Shown here one piece after another: positions 25,862-33,493 of a stretch of 37,901 bases of DNA (its first letter is position 1; the number at the start of each line of letters is the position of its first letter). Position numbers and translations under genes: made by a program. The notes below the pieces were generated by a model. The model had not been told where the DNA came from. It searched no databases and was given only the letters and a program-made list of their open reading frames with translations. Source of the DNA: Bacteroidota bacterium (GTDB lineage: Bacteria > Bacteroidota > Bacteroidia > Chitinophagales > Chitinophagaceae); the NCBI GenBank assembly GCA_023412975.1, contig JAEZRB010000295.1, positions 1-37,901 on the forward strand, in the 5' to 3' direction.

Positions 25862-26059
25862 AATCTTTGTTTTAAATGTTTTGAAATGAATTATGGAACC
25901 CTGCCCGGTTTCAGGCAATCAAGGCAAGGAAGCAACGGAATAAATAGTATCTTTTACCCTGCTGGAAAGCCTTTGTTTATGCCGGAATTTCATTGCCGCT
26001 TCAGCAGCCTGAAACCGAACTTTGTGGAAGAATGAATGAATTAATAAAACAACCGTTTT

Positions 26060-27040
26060 ATGAGAGATTACAAAGACACAATTAGGGAACTAAAAGAAAA
26101 TGGTATCACACCACTCTTTGGAGATTTTTATGAGTATGAAGATTTTCCGCTGGAGAAAGAATTTAGCGAATTTTACAAGTATTGCCAGGAATATCTTGAT
26201 CGGGATGATCTGGGCTTTAAAATCGCTCCCGCCAGGCTTTTCTATAATACCAATACAGGAGAAAATGCAGCCGCCTATCTTAAAAATAAATACTCGCTGG
26301 TGGAGATATTTAAAGGGACAATTTTTGAGCTGAATACTTTCTATATGGGTAAGAAGGTCTTATTTCAAAATGAACCACTTTTGAAATACGAAAAGGTAAT
26401 TCAACGAGGCGGTATTGAAGCAGCGTATTTTCTTTTCCAATATGCCAGCTTGTTTTTCCATTACCATGAAGTTGGTCATTTAATTCAACGAAGTATCGGG
26501 TCAACTGATCATACTGAATTTGCAGACGAAAAATGTATTGGTGACAAAGTAGTAGAAAAACATATCCGGGAACATGATGCAGATTGGTTTGCGTCAAATC
26601 AGTTAGCTTTCCACATAAAGGATTTTGCAGAGCGATGCCATCCAAAAAACGAGAAGGACTTTGAAGGTCTATTGTCAGACACTACGGCAATGGCTTTAGC
26701 GGCTGTTTATACTCATTTCATAAAGTGGGCAAAAGGGTATTCAAAAATTTATTATCAGGAAACTTGCCATCCGCATCCATCTGTAAGACTTAGCTATATC
26801 ATCATTTACCTGTTGGAAGCATTAACTGCCAACATCCCTTTTAAGCTCGATCAAAGTTCTATTTTAAAACAGGCAATTAAAATCAGCGAAGTGTTGATGA
26901 TGGAACCTGAAAATAACATAATCGAAAAAAGCAGTTTGGAGCTTTTTGAAGAATTAAAGGCGGTAGAAGATTATATTAATAAAATCAGAATTGATGCTGA
27001 ACCCTATCCTTATTTATCCAGAAAAGTTTTAATCAAATAA
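26060..27040 (+). CDS. Predicted zinc metalloprotease (HEXXH), possible defence or host-interaction cargo
   Basis: A 326-residue protein of no family I can name with certainty. HYHEVGHLIQ near residue 137 is a classical HEXXH zinc-protease motif, and REHDADWFAS about 40 residues later has the Glu/Asp-rich third-ligand pattern seen after HEXXH in many metalloproteases. The HEXXH-then-EHDAD layout and size are compatible with the Lit (peptidase U49) or ImmA/IrrE-like groups, but I cannot decide between them. No signal peptide is seen, so it is probably cytoplasmic. It is on the plus strand, opposite to its neighbours, and has its own terminator, so it looks like an independent cargo gene. Confidence 0.72.
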   Translation: MRDYKDTIRELKENGITPLFGDFYEYEDFPLEKEFSEFYKYCQEYLDRDDLGFKIAPARLFYNTNTGENAAAYLKNKYSLVEIFKGTIFELNTFYMGKKVLFQNEPLLKYEKVIQRGGIEAAYFLFQYASLFFHYHEVGHLIQRSIGSTDHTEFADEKCIGDKVVEKHIREHDADWFASNQLAFHIKDFAERCHPKNEKDFEGLLSDTTAMALAAVYTHFIKWAKGYSKIYYQETCHPHPSVRLSYIIIYLLEALTANIPFKLDQSSILKQAIKISEVLMMEPENNIIEKSSLELFEELKAVEDYINKIRIDAEPYPYLSRKVLIK

Positions 27041-27058
27041 TCATTCTTAATAGAACCC

Positions 27059-27108
27059 AAGCTGCCGCCCCCTTTTAAAACCTCTATCATACTATAGGGC
27101 GGCAGCTT
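27059..27108 (+). terminator. Terminator after the metalloprotease gene
   Basis: A perfect 12-bp inverted repeat, AAGCTGCCGCCC (27059-27070) with GGGCGGCAGCTT (27097-27108), 19 bases after the stop codon. The loop is 26 bases and only a short T run follows. Confidence 0.6.
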
Positions 27109-27122
27109 TCCGGCCTTTAAAA

Positions 27123-27150
27123 ATCAAAGGCAGCCGCAGCCGCCTTTGAT
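27123..27150 (-). terminator. Terminator after the ParB-like gene
   Basis: A 9-bp stem ATCAAAGGC (27123-27131) / GCCTTTGAT (27142-27150), followed on the minus strand by a T run. It lies just after the ParB-like stop and, with the hairpin at 27059-27108, separates the convergent genes. Confidence 0.75.
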
Positions 27151-27160
27151 AGTTTCCGTT

Positions 27161-28978
27161 TTACTTATTCTTTAACCAGTTCAGCTTCTTTTGAAGTTCC
27201 TGAATTTTTACTTTCTGTTTCTCTTTGCGTTCCTCCCGTTTCTGCTTTTGCGCTTCCTCAATATCCTTTACTGGAATACCCGCCTCCGTTGCCATTCGGT
27301 ATAAAAAATACCCGGCTTCCTGATTGGGGTATTTACTGTCGGATTTGCAGCAAACCGCCATCCGTATCAGGTAGGCAGACTCGCAGTTGGAAAGACCAGC
27401 TAATCTTTCAAATAAATCCTTATCGGTTTTGATTGCCTTCTTTCCTTTACCAGCCATTAGCGTTTTGGTTACTTCCTGTTTGCTATGGTAGTCCAGTGAC
27501 TGGTAAATAATCAGTTTTGCGCCAGTCTGGTCGGCTTTGGTTAGTTTGGTATTGTTCTCCGCTTGTTTGGCAAACTCTGAAAAGCTGCTATGAACGGTCA
27601 ACTGTACTTTTTCCGTGTCCAGTTCTTCGGCTCTTTTCTCCCGTTGCTTGATACGGTCTATTTCAGCCTGTAATAAATCCGGGGTTGCGTTCCCGGCTTT
27701 GATGGCTTCCTGCACTTCTTTGGCGGTTACGGTCTGTCCTCCGCTGCGGGATGGCTTTGGTCTTTCCATGCTGAAATAGACAGGTGCAAATTCCTTATTT
27801 CCGAGGAAGATACCTACCGCATAATGGCCACTTTTAACGTGCAGGGTATAGGCTTCCAGTTCGCTGTAATACCTTTCCATTGCGGCGTTAAATTCGTCCT
27901 CGTCCGGCTCTCCGGTATCATAGTCTGTATAATCTTCTTTATCCGGCAAGGCAGGTTTTTCGATAACGGTTATTTCATGCACATTATGGCGGGGCAATGC
28001 TGCTGCACCGGGTACAAGGGCTATTGTTTTTTCCGCCATGTCGGTAAGCTGGTTATTGAATAATAAGGCTACGGGTTGATAAGTGTCTATCGCACCCGCC
28101 AATGCTGCGATAAAATGAACGCTGCATTTGTTGTTATAGCATTCCTTATTGGAACAAACGGACTGCTTCGCCATATCGGGAAACAAGATTTTCAATGTAG
28201 CTGAATTGGAAGGGCAAACATTGCAAGCCCCGGCTTCCGGTACCAAGTTCTTATCCTTTGTATTGAACGGCGCATTTTTAAGGTCATACCGGTAGCGGTT
28301 CAGGTAATAGTCCAGGTTATACAGTTCAAAGTCCTTTTGCTTTTTCCACTTGCTGCAATGCTCATTAAAAAACTCTATTTGCGATTCAGCCGAAAGGCTG
28401 GCAATCTGTAAAGCCTCCTGCAAGCTGATTACATTGGCCAAAAGCATTTCCTGAAAGGATTCAATCAGGGATAACAGTTTCAAACGGGAGTACACAAACT
28501 GTTTTGATTTGCCTAACCGGGCGGCGATTTCTTCAATGTTCTTTCCGGCTCGCTGCATCTGTCCAATGCCTTGCGCTTCGTGCATAGGATGGGGGTTTTC
28601 CCGTTGCAGGTTTTCGGAAAGTTGTATTTCAATTACCTGCTCATCGGTAAGCGTTACGATTGCTGCGGGTACTGTTTGCAGTCCGGCAATTCTTGCGGCT
28701 CTCAATCTCCTTTCACCTGCCACCAGTTCATATTTTTTGTTGCCAGCAATGCGAACAGTTAGCGGTGAAATAATACCATGCTGTTTGAGTTCTTCCGCAA
28801 AGTTTTGCAGGGCTTCTTCTGAAAAGTATTTGCGGTAATTGAGTGGGCTAAAATCAATATCATCCGTATGGATTTGCCCGTACTCCGCATCCCGCAATAA
28901 AACGATGTTGGCCAATGGCGCTTTGTCCTTTCGCTGTCTGGTCAACGATGTTTGTTTATGTTTTACTGTTGTTGTCAT
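27161..28978 (-). CDS. parB: ParB-like partition/nuclease-family protein
   Basis: A 605-residue ParB/RepB/Spo0J family protein. The ParB N-terminal domain has box II as GERRLRAAR at residues 88-96 and a conserved LSENLQRENPHPMHEAQG stretch. A helix-turn-helix follows (about 145-185, EIAARLGKSKQFVYSRLKLL). The C-terminal half is long and has a cysteine-containing segment (CNVCPSNSATLK and CSNKECYNNKC) that could bind zinc. No ParA partner is visible. Such long ParB-like proteins are common on Bacteroidota elements, where they may act in replication, maintenance or gene control. Confidence 0.88.
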   Translation of the reverse strand: MTTTVKHKQTSLTRQRKDKAPLANIVLLRDAEYGQIHTDDIDFSPLNYRKYFSEEALQNFAEELKQHGIISPLTVRIAGNKKYELVAGERRLRAARIAGLQTVPAAIVTLTDEQVIEIQLSENLQRENPHPMHEAQGIGQMQRAGKNIEEIAARLGKSKQFVYSRLKLLSLIESFQEMLLANVISLQEALQIASLSAESQIEFFNEHCSKWKKQKDFELYNLDYYLNRYRYDLKNAPFNTKDKNLVPEAGACNVCPSNSATLKILFPDMAKQSVCSNKECYNNKCSVHFIAALAGAIDTYQPVALLFNNQLTDMAEKTIALVPGAAALPRHNVHEITVIEKPALPDKEDYTDYDTGEPDEDEFNAAMERYYSELEAYTLHVKSGHYAVGIFLGNKEFAPVYFSMERPKPSRSGGQTVTAKEVQEAIKAGNATPDLLQAEIDRIKQREKRAEELDTEKVQLTVHSSFSEFAKQAENNTKLTKADQTGAKLIIYQSLDYHSKQEVTKTLMAGKGKKAIKTDKDLFERLAGLSNCESAYLIRMAVCCKSDSKYPNQEAGYFLYRMATEAGIPVKDIEEAQKQKREERKEKQKVKIQELQKKLNWLKNK

Positions 28979-29026
28979 ATTAAAAATGCGCTCCTTGGTA
29001 TCCGGCTGCGCCCCCGGTTTGGTACA

Positions 29027-29281
29027 TTACTTTATATGATTTGTCCAGATTTCCTTAGAATCTGCATAGACTTCAATCGTGGCCTGATTGCCGTTTTCTG
29101 CAAGTGTTAGCTTTTCTTCTGTATCGTACAGGGTTTCCGATTCGATAAAGCCGAGTTTGTCGTCTATGACTTCATCCTGTCCATCTTCTTTTATGAGGTC
29201 TGCAATGCCCTGCATATCCGATTGCTCAGAAAAATGCAGCCTGTTCCAAACCGTAACTTTTACATCTATGTAATTTTTCAT
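29027..29281 (-). CDS. Small acidic hypothetical protein
   Basis: An 84-residue, strongly acidic protein (many Asp and Glu, for example EDGQDEVIDD) of unknown function. It lies between the DUF932 gene (with a hairpin between them) and the ParB-like gene in the same direction, 48 bases before parB. I do not recognise a motif. Its position and codon use fit the operon. Confidence 0.65.
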   Translation of the reverse strand: MKNYIDVKVTVWNRLHFSEQSDMQGIADLIKEDGQDEVIDDKLGFIESETLYDTEEKLTLAENGNQATIEVYADSKEIWTNHIK

Positions 29282-29308
29282 TGAATGCTGTTTAAAAACG
29301 AAATAAAA

Positions 29309-29328
29309 GGCAGCCCCGAAAGGCTGCC
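29309..29328 (-). terminator. Hairpin terminator or attenuator between DUF932 and the 84-residue gene
   Basis: A perfect 7-bp stem GGCAGCC (29309-29315) / GGCTGCC (29322-29328) with a 6-base loop. On the minus strand it is followed by TTTTATTTCG. It lies within an otherwise co-directional gene set, so it may limit read-through into the parB pair. Confidence 0.7.
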
Positions 29329-29336
29329 GGTTAGTA

Positions 29337-30401
29337 TCAGTTTACAATGCCTGTTAATTCACCCTGAAAAAAATCAGCGCACAGGTTAAAAGCCTTCTGT
29401 GTCCGCATTTGTGCAGTGCCGCCATATAACAGGGATTTCAGTTTGCTTTCATCGTCTTTGTAGTTGCGTACATTCTGAAAGTACCCGGTAACGGCATTGT
29501 AAGCCCCGAACAACGTGCCTTTGGTGGTTTCTGTCTGTTGGGTCGGGCTGGACATGGCGTATTCAAAAACCGTATGGCACATATTATTAAAGCAGGTGCT
29601 GAGTTCATCCCACTCACCTTTTTGGATATTGTCCAATACTTCTTTGTTCGGCACCATTGCCAACTGGATCAGCCTTTGCAGTTCCGGGTCGGTCACTCTT
29701 ACCTTTGTCCAGTTATTAAAGATGCTTTCCAGTTGAACGGATAACTGATTTGAAATACCCATTACTTTATGGGCTTGCTTCAGTCTTTCTTTGGCATTGG
29801 CCGTATGACGGATTTTCACGGCGTTACTGTGTTTCCTCATGGCTGCGTTAAGCGTATTTGCGCAAACTATCCTGACCGGGGTAAAAGCGGCTGTAATGCT
29901 ACCATATCCATCATGAGAGGTAGTCAGAAACAAATACTGTTCTATTAAATCCTCCCGGCCTACTTTGATATAGCCCGGTAGTTTTGCAGTAATAAAAATC
30001 CGTTCCCCTTTACCCAATGCCCCGGCGGTTTCGTACTGGATGCCATCACCCCCGACAATCGCATCAAAAAAGCTGAACGCATCCCTGTTTTGTACGATCT
30101 CGTAATCTTTACCAACTACTCCCAAAACCTGCTCTGTATCGGTTCGCATGGTAGCGAAGTAGCCCGGCACTTCGATTTCAGGAATGATTATATCCGTGTC
30201 CGGCTGGCCGTTGTGGTTCTCATTGTCAAATGTGAACAGCTTACGTTTCTCCACTGTAAAATCCAGTCCTGCGTGTTTGATGGCTTCGCTGCTGGTCGGA
30301 TAGTCCTGTATGACTTGGCCTAAGCCATGCCACGACTTTTCCTTTACGGAAAAAAAACTGTGCTGTCCTGTCTGTTCGTTGAAATTGATGTTATGCGCCA
30401 T
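29337..30401 (-). CDS. DUF932 family protein
   Basis: A 354-residue protein of the DUF932 family (phage/plasmid-like protein). It has the usual N-terminal NINFNEQTGQHSFFSVKEKSWHGLG opening and the mid-region TTSHDGYGSITAAFTPVRIVCANTLNAA. Function is unknown, but these proteins are typical cargo of conjugative elements, plasmids and phages. It lies 69 bases after the SSB gene and before the hairpin at 29309. Confidence 0.9.
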   Translation of the reverse strand: MAHNINFNEQTGQHSFFSVKEKSWHGLGQVIQDYPTSSEAIKHAGLDFTVEKRKLFTFDNENHNGQPDTDIIIPEIEVPGYFATMRTDTEQVLGVVGKDYEIVQNRDAFSFFDAIVGGDGIQYETAGALGKGERIFITAKLPGYIKVGREDLIEQYLFLTTSHDGYGSITAAFTPVRIVCANTLNAAMRKHSNAVKIRHTANAKERLKQAHKVMGISNQLSVQLESIFNNWTKVRVTDPELQRLIQLAMVPNKEVLDNIQKGEWDELSTCFNNMCHTVFEYAMSSPTQQTETTKGTLFGAYNAVTGYFQNVRNYKDDESKLKSLLYGGTAQMRTQKAFNLCADFFQGELTGIVN

Positions 30402-30470
30402 AATTGATTACCCAGCTTTAATTTCTATCCCGCAGGCGGTACTGCTGCGGTTTAATGAATGATTGATTTT

Positions 30471-30863
30471 TCAGAATGGTAAATCGTCAATGGGTTCGGT
30501 AATTGCTGCCGCAGCCGGTACGGTTTCCTTTACGGCTGTGTTAGTAGCTGCATTGGATTTCCCGTGCAGTTTGATACTGTTTACATGAAAATTCAAACTG
30601 GCTTTGGCTTCGCCTTCGGCGTTTGTCCATGCGTTCACACTGATACGCCCATAGACTTCTACCAATGTGCCTTTGGTTAAATAGGGGGCGATACCGGGAT
30701 TCATCCAGTACGAGCAATTAAAGAAGGTCGCCACCTTTACGGCCACTTCGCTGCCTTTGGGTTTGTAACTGTCGTTTACGGCTACCGAAAAATTGACTAC
30801 CTGCCTCCCGTCCTTGATGGTGCTGCATTTCGCATCCGCTGTGATTCTTCCTGTGAGTTCCAT
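30471..30863 (-). CDS. ssb: Single-stranded DNA-binding protein with acidic tail
   Basis: A 130-residue OB-fold SSB protein beginning MELTGRITADAK. The C-terminus ends in DDLPF, the classical acidic tip that recruits replication and repair proteins. The linker is Ala/Thr-rich. It probably protects the element's single strand during transfer or repair. It differs from the second SSB at 32378, which has no such tail. Confidence 0.88.
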   Translation of the reverse strand: MELTGRITADAKCSTIKDGRQVVNFSVAVNDSYKPKGSEVAVKVATFFNCSYWMNPGIAPYLTKGTLVEVYGRISVNAWTNAEGEAKASLNFHVNSIKLHGKSNAATNTAVKETVPAAAAITEPIDDLPF

Positions 30864-31763
30864 AACTTTTTAAGTTTTAATGATGAAAAAAAATGTTTTG
30901 TAAAAGAAAAAATGGAAAAAAAGAAAGCTGAGTGAAAAGGCGGCTGCATTGGAAGCAAAAAGGAAACGGAATAAAAAGTATCTGAAAGAATTGGCGAAAA
31001 CGTTTCTTTATGCCGTAGTCTTTTTGCACGTTGAAACATCAGACATGCAGCCGCATAACTTCGCTTTCGCCTTTGCCCCATTTTCTTACAAAACACTTCC
31101 TAAAAAAATCAATCTTGCAGCATCGCTGATGCCCAATGAACGGAACGATAAAAGGAGCGTCGCAACGGAAGATGCCCAATGAACTGGGCGATGGCAACAC
31201 AACAAGCATTCATGCTATCACAAAAAAGGCGGGTGAGAAAGAATCATGCTCAATGTGATAATCAGGACAATCTCATGTATGAACGGAGAGACAAAATGTT
31301 TATCAACTGCATTGTTTAAAAATGTTGCGAATAAAATTTAAAGAGGCAGTGCATTTACGATATAACGCAATTCAAAAGCACAACCCAAGATGTACTCTTC
31401 GTTGTTGTTTTACTTAACAATACACTTGTACTTTTTGCATACATTGTGAATCAAACTGAACAACTTATTTACAGCGAAAGTATTATCGAAGTGCAGAAAA
31501 ATAGAGTGCTTCAACTGTCCATCATCACCAATGCTATCCTTTTCAAAATGTTTCGGGTGAAGAATCAATGAAGTTTATCAATGCTCCTGTTTTGGTCTTT
31601 GGAGTGTCTCTCTTTGCAGTGTCCTGGTATTTGATTCCCGTCCCGCTGTTAAATCATCATTGACAATGTGGGTAAGCGGGACGGGATTGAAATACCGCAA
31701 TAACCTTGAAGGCATTGTATCCGAAGTATGAGGATAGTATGCCGGGTATCTGAAATGATAAAT
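30864..31763. other. 900-base stretch without a convincing gene
   Basis: I find no supportable coding gene here; open frames are short and unlike any family. It holds several structures: an inverted repeat GCGGCTGCAT (30940-30949) / ATGCAGCCGC (31045-31054); the hairpin GCATC-GCT-GATGC (31120-31132); a 14-base direct repeat GATGCCCAATGAAC (31128-31141 and 31171-31184), the second copy of which joins the hairpin GCCCA/TGGGC (31174-31189); and the long hairpin at 31628-31694. It could be a leader, an origin-like or replication-control region, or decayed sequence. Confidence 0.6.
31628..31694. repeat. Long imperfect hairpin in the gene-poor region
   Basis: Two 20-base arms (31628-31647 and 31675-31694) match at 17 of 20 positions, with a core of 12 perfect pairs TCCCGTCCCGCT / AGCGGGACGGGA and a 27-base loop. 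It lies downstream of the TnsA-like gene. There is no T run, so it is not a normal intrinsic terminator. Confidence 0.55.
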
Positions 31764-32369
31764 TCAGGTGGCATTTTTCCAGCCCTGCTTTTCGGACCGT
31801 TTGCCGAACATGACAAATCGGATGTCCGTGTCACGGGGTATCCTGGCAAAAAAGGTAGGTGCGCTCCGGTCGTAGCGTTTGTTCTGCTCCTGAAGCCACA
31901 ACTTAAACGCTGAGCGGGATTTCAATCTACAGCAATCCTGAAAGGTGGCAAGTTCGGACTGGCTGAGTATGATCTCATCGCTAAAGACTGTTCGAAACTT
32001 CCAGTCATAACCTTTCCATTGGATGTAGTTTTCCGCCACCTGTTTTCGTAACAGTAGTTGCGGATCCTGCCGGGCAGCCGCCGGTTTAATCTCCATGAGA
32101 AAAGCTTCGCCCGTTTCCTTATGCCGGATTAAAAAGTCGGGCGTATAATGGCTGCATCGCCCCGTGATATAATCAGTCGGAGCCAGCGTTTTCCGGTCAT
32201 AGTGAATGGTGATGCGGGCACGGATAAACTCGTATTCATCCTGAATGGAAATGGCATACCTTAATTCTGTCAGGGAATCAAAGGAACAACCCCAATGGAT
32301 GATCTTATAAGATTTACTGTAAGCGAATTTATTTTTTCGGGATGTCATACAATCTGCTTTACTATTCAT
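31764..32369 (-). CDS. TnsA-like PD-(D/E)XK nuclease domain protein
   Basis: A 201-residue protein with the TnsA N-terminal endonuclease-like fold. Visible catalytic pattern: a Glu in SLTELRYA, an Asp in YTPDFLI and E-x-K in MEIKPA. An alternative start is the Met at 32348. No TnsB or TnsC gene is in the window, so it is a stand-alone nuclease, of which Bacteroidota elements have several. It follows the second SSB gene by 8 bases on the same strand, so the two form an operon. Its role could be transfer, repair or restriction. Confidence 0.75.
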   Translation of the reverse strand: MNSKADCMTSRKNKFAYSKSYKIIHWGCSFDSLTELRYAISIQDEYEFIRARITIHYDRKTLAPTDYITGRCSHYTPDFLIRHKETGEAFLMEIKPAAARQDPQLLLRKQVAENYIQWKGYDWKFRTVFSDEIILSQSELATFQDCCRLKSRSAFKLWLQEQNKRYDRSAPTFFARIPRDTDIRFVMFGKRSEKQGWKNAT

Positions 32370-32377
32370 TAAATTGG

Positions 32378-32704
32378 TTAACGGTCGAGGTTCATGAGGC
32401 TATACGCTTTTATCTGTGTGATATAGCGGATATGGCCTTGCTTATCCGGGTAAGTCCGATACTGAATGGAGCCCTCCACCATAATCTTGCTTCCTTTGAC
32501 AAAGCTGCGACCAGCATATTCCGCCGTACTATCCCAGGCCACTACGTCGTGCCAGACGGTGAGCCAGTTTGTATCACCTTGTTCCCCTTTAACCGGTTGG
32601 TGTGTGGCTACACGGATGTTCACCCTTTTGTTTCCTTTGTTAGTTGTTGTAGCGGACAGATCGCTGCCGACATAGCCAATTAACTGTACCCGATTTGTTT
32701 TCAT
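32378..32704 (-). CDS. ssb: Second SSB-like protein, no acidic tail
   Basis: A 108-residue OB-fold SSB starting MKTNRVQLIGYVGSDL, preferred over a Met 19 codons upstream that lacks family similarity. It ends SLMNLDR, without the DDxPF-type tip of normal SSB, so it probably cannot recruit the usual SSB partners. It is operonic with the TnsA-like nuclease and divergent from the zinc-ribbon gene across a repeat-rich promoter region. Confidence 0.85.
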   Translation of the reverse strand: MKTNRVQLIGYVGSDLSATTTNKGNKRVNIRVATHQPVKGEQGDTNWLTVWHDVVAWDSTAEYAGRSFVKGSKIMVEGSIQYRTYPDKQGHIRYITQIKAYSLMNLDR

Positions 32705-32775
32705 CTTGTGGTTGTTTCGTGAGTAATTGCGTTGACCCGGCGAATGTATAACGGCTTGCAAGCGAATGAGAAATA

Positions 32776-32819
32776 CTACACGAGTGCTACGTGTATGCTA
32801 CCCGGGTAGTACCCGGATA
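32776..32819. promoter_or_regulatory. Four 11-base iteron-like repeats in the divergent promoter region
   Basis: Four consecutive 11-base units: CTACACGAGTG (32776-32786), CTACGTGTATG (32787-32797), CTACCCGGGTA (32798-32808) and GTACCCGGATA (32809-32819). CTACCCGGGTAG is also a perfect 12-bp palindrome, and ACACG/CGTGT form an inverted pair. They lie directly upstream of the -7 box at 32818 and between divergent genes, as expected for an operator or activator site. Confidence 0.5.
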
Positions 32820-32825
32820 AATTTG
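32818..32825 (+). promoter_or_regulatory. Candidate -7 promoter element for the zinc-ribbon gene
   Basis: TAAATTTG fits TAnnTTTG, 11 bases before the ATG at 32837. Transcription would start about 5 bases before the start codon, giving a very short leader. Confidence 0.5.
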
Positions 32826-32836
32826 TACATTTAAGT

Positions 32837-33247
32837 ATGAAAGAACCGATCGGATATTGTTTGCAATGCAAAGGCCCTATTTACATAGGGAGAAGCATCA
32901 AGAAGTTCTGTAACCCGGAGTGCAAGGACAAGTATAACAATGCGATCAAGATCAAGGAACAGCAGGAGATAAAAAAAGTGGATACGGCACTGTGGAGAAA
33001 CCGGCGTGTTTTAAAGAAGCTCTATAACCCCAAAAAATCAGACCGGCTGGTTACACGGGAAGAACTGATACAGGCCGGTTTCGAGTTCGGTTTTCATACT
33101 CATTTTGTCATCACCGGCGCGAGAGGGTTAGAACTTACTTTCTGTTATGATTACGGCTACCGGGAAGTAATCAACGGCAAGTATCAGCTCTATCCTTCCT
33201 TTGCCAAAGTGCAGGTGAAGGACGGTCGTATTTACGAAATCACCTAA
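32837..33247 (+). CDS. Zinc-ribbon hypothetical protein
   Basis: A 136-residue protein with an N-terminal four-cysteine zinc ribbon (Cys8, Cys11, Cys25, Cys29) in YCLQCKGPIYIGRSIKKFC, followed by a basic helical segment and a beta-rich C-terminal half (about 70-136) with FGFHTHFVITGARGLELTF. I do not recognise the C-terminal domain. It may bind nucleic acid. It is divergent from the second SSB operon and precedes the nitrilase-SMC operon by 246 bases. Confidence 0.75.
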   Translation: MKEPIGYCLQCKGPIYIGRSIKKFCNPECKDKYNNAIKIKEQQEIKKVDTALWRNRRVLKKLYNPKKSDRLVTREELIQAGFEFGFHTHFVITGARGLELTFCYDYGYREVINGKYQLYPSFAKVQVKDGRIYEIT

Positions 33248-33431
33248 CTATGCATCCATAGAAATTATGCAGAATTTCCTGCGACGTTTATTTGTCCGGA
33301 AGCAACTGGGGTTGGAAAAGTAAAAGAAAATTCTCACCTTTAATATTGCCACCAAACCTTCAATCTTATGTCTCTTCTTAATAATGCCAGGACATATCCC
33401 ATTCCTGCGCCAACCAGATGTCATCCCAACA

Positions 33432-33439
33432 TATATTTG
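33432..33439 (+). promoter_or_regulatory. Candidate promoter for the nitrilase-SMC operon
   Basis: TATATTTG matches the Bacteroidota -7 consensus 54 bases before the ATG at 33494. The rest of 33248-33493 has only weak hairpins, such as CTATG-CATC-CATAG at 33248-33262, and no recognisable gene. Confidence 0.45.
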
Positions 33440-33493
33440 AGAAGATTATTATTGAATGGATCGGCCTAAATATTCATCAATTCCATTTAATCA

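Noticed and set aside
27161..28978. A plasmid-type ParA/ParB partition locus
   Set aside because: Only the ParB-like gene is visible; no ParA partner or clear parS array is seen, so a full partition system is not claimed.
30949..31182. A 77-residue open frame in the gene-poor region
   Set aside because: It has no recognisable family or clear promoter and the region is dominated by repeats; I do not support it as a gene.
31675..31694. A GGGATTGAAA-like end resembling some CRISPR repeats
   Set aside because: Only one copy plus its inverted arm is present, with no regularly spaced repeats and no cas genes, so it is not a CRISPR array.
31764..32369. A Tn7-like transposon
   Set aside because: A TnsA-like domain alone, with no TnsB, TnsC or terminal repeats, is not evidence of a Tn7-like element.
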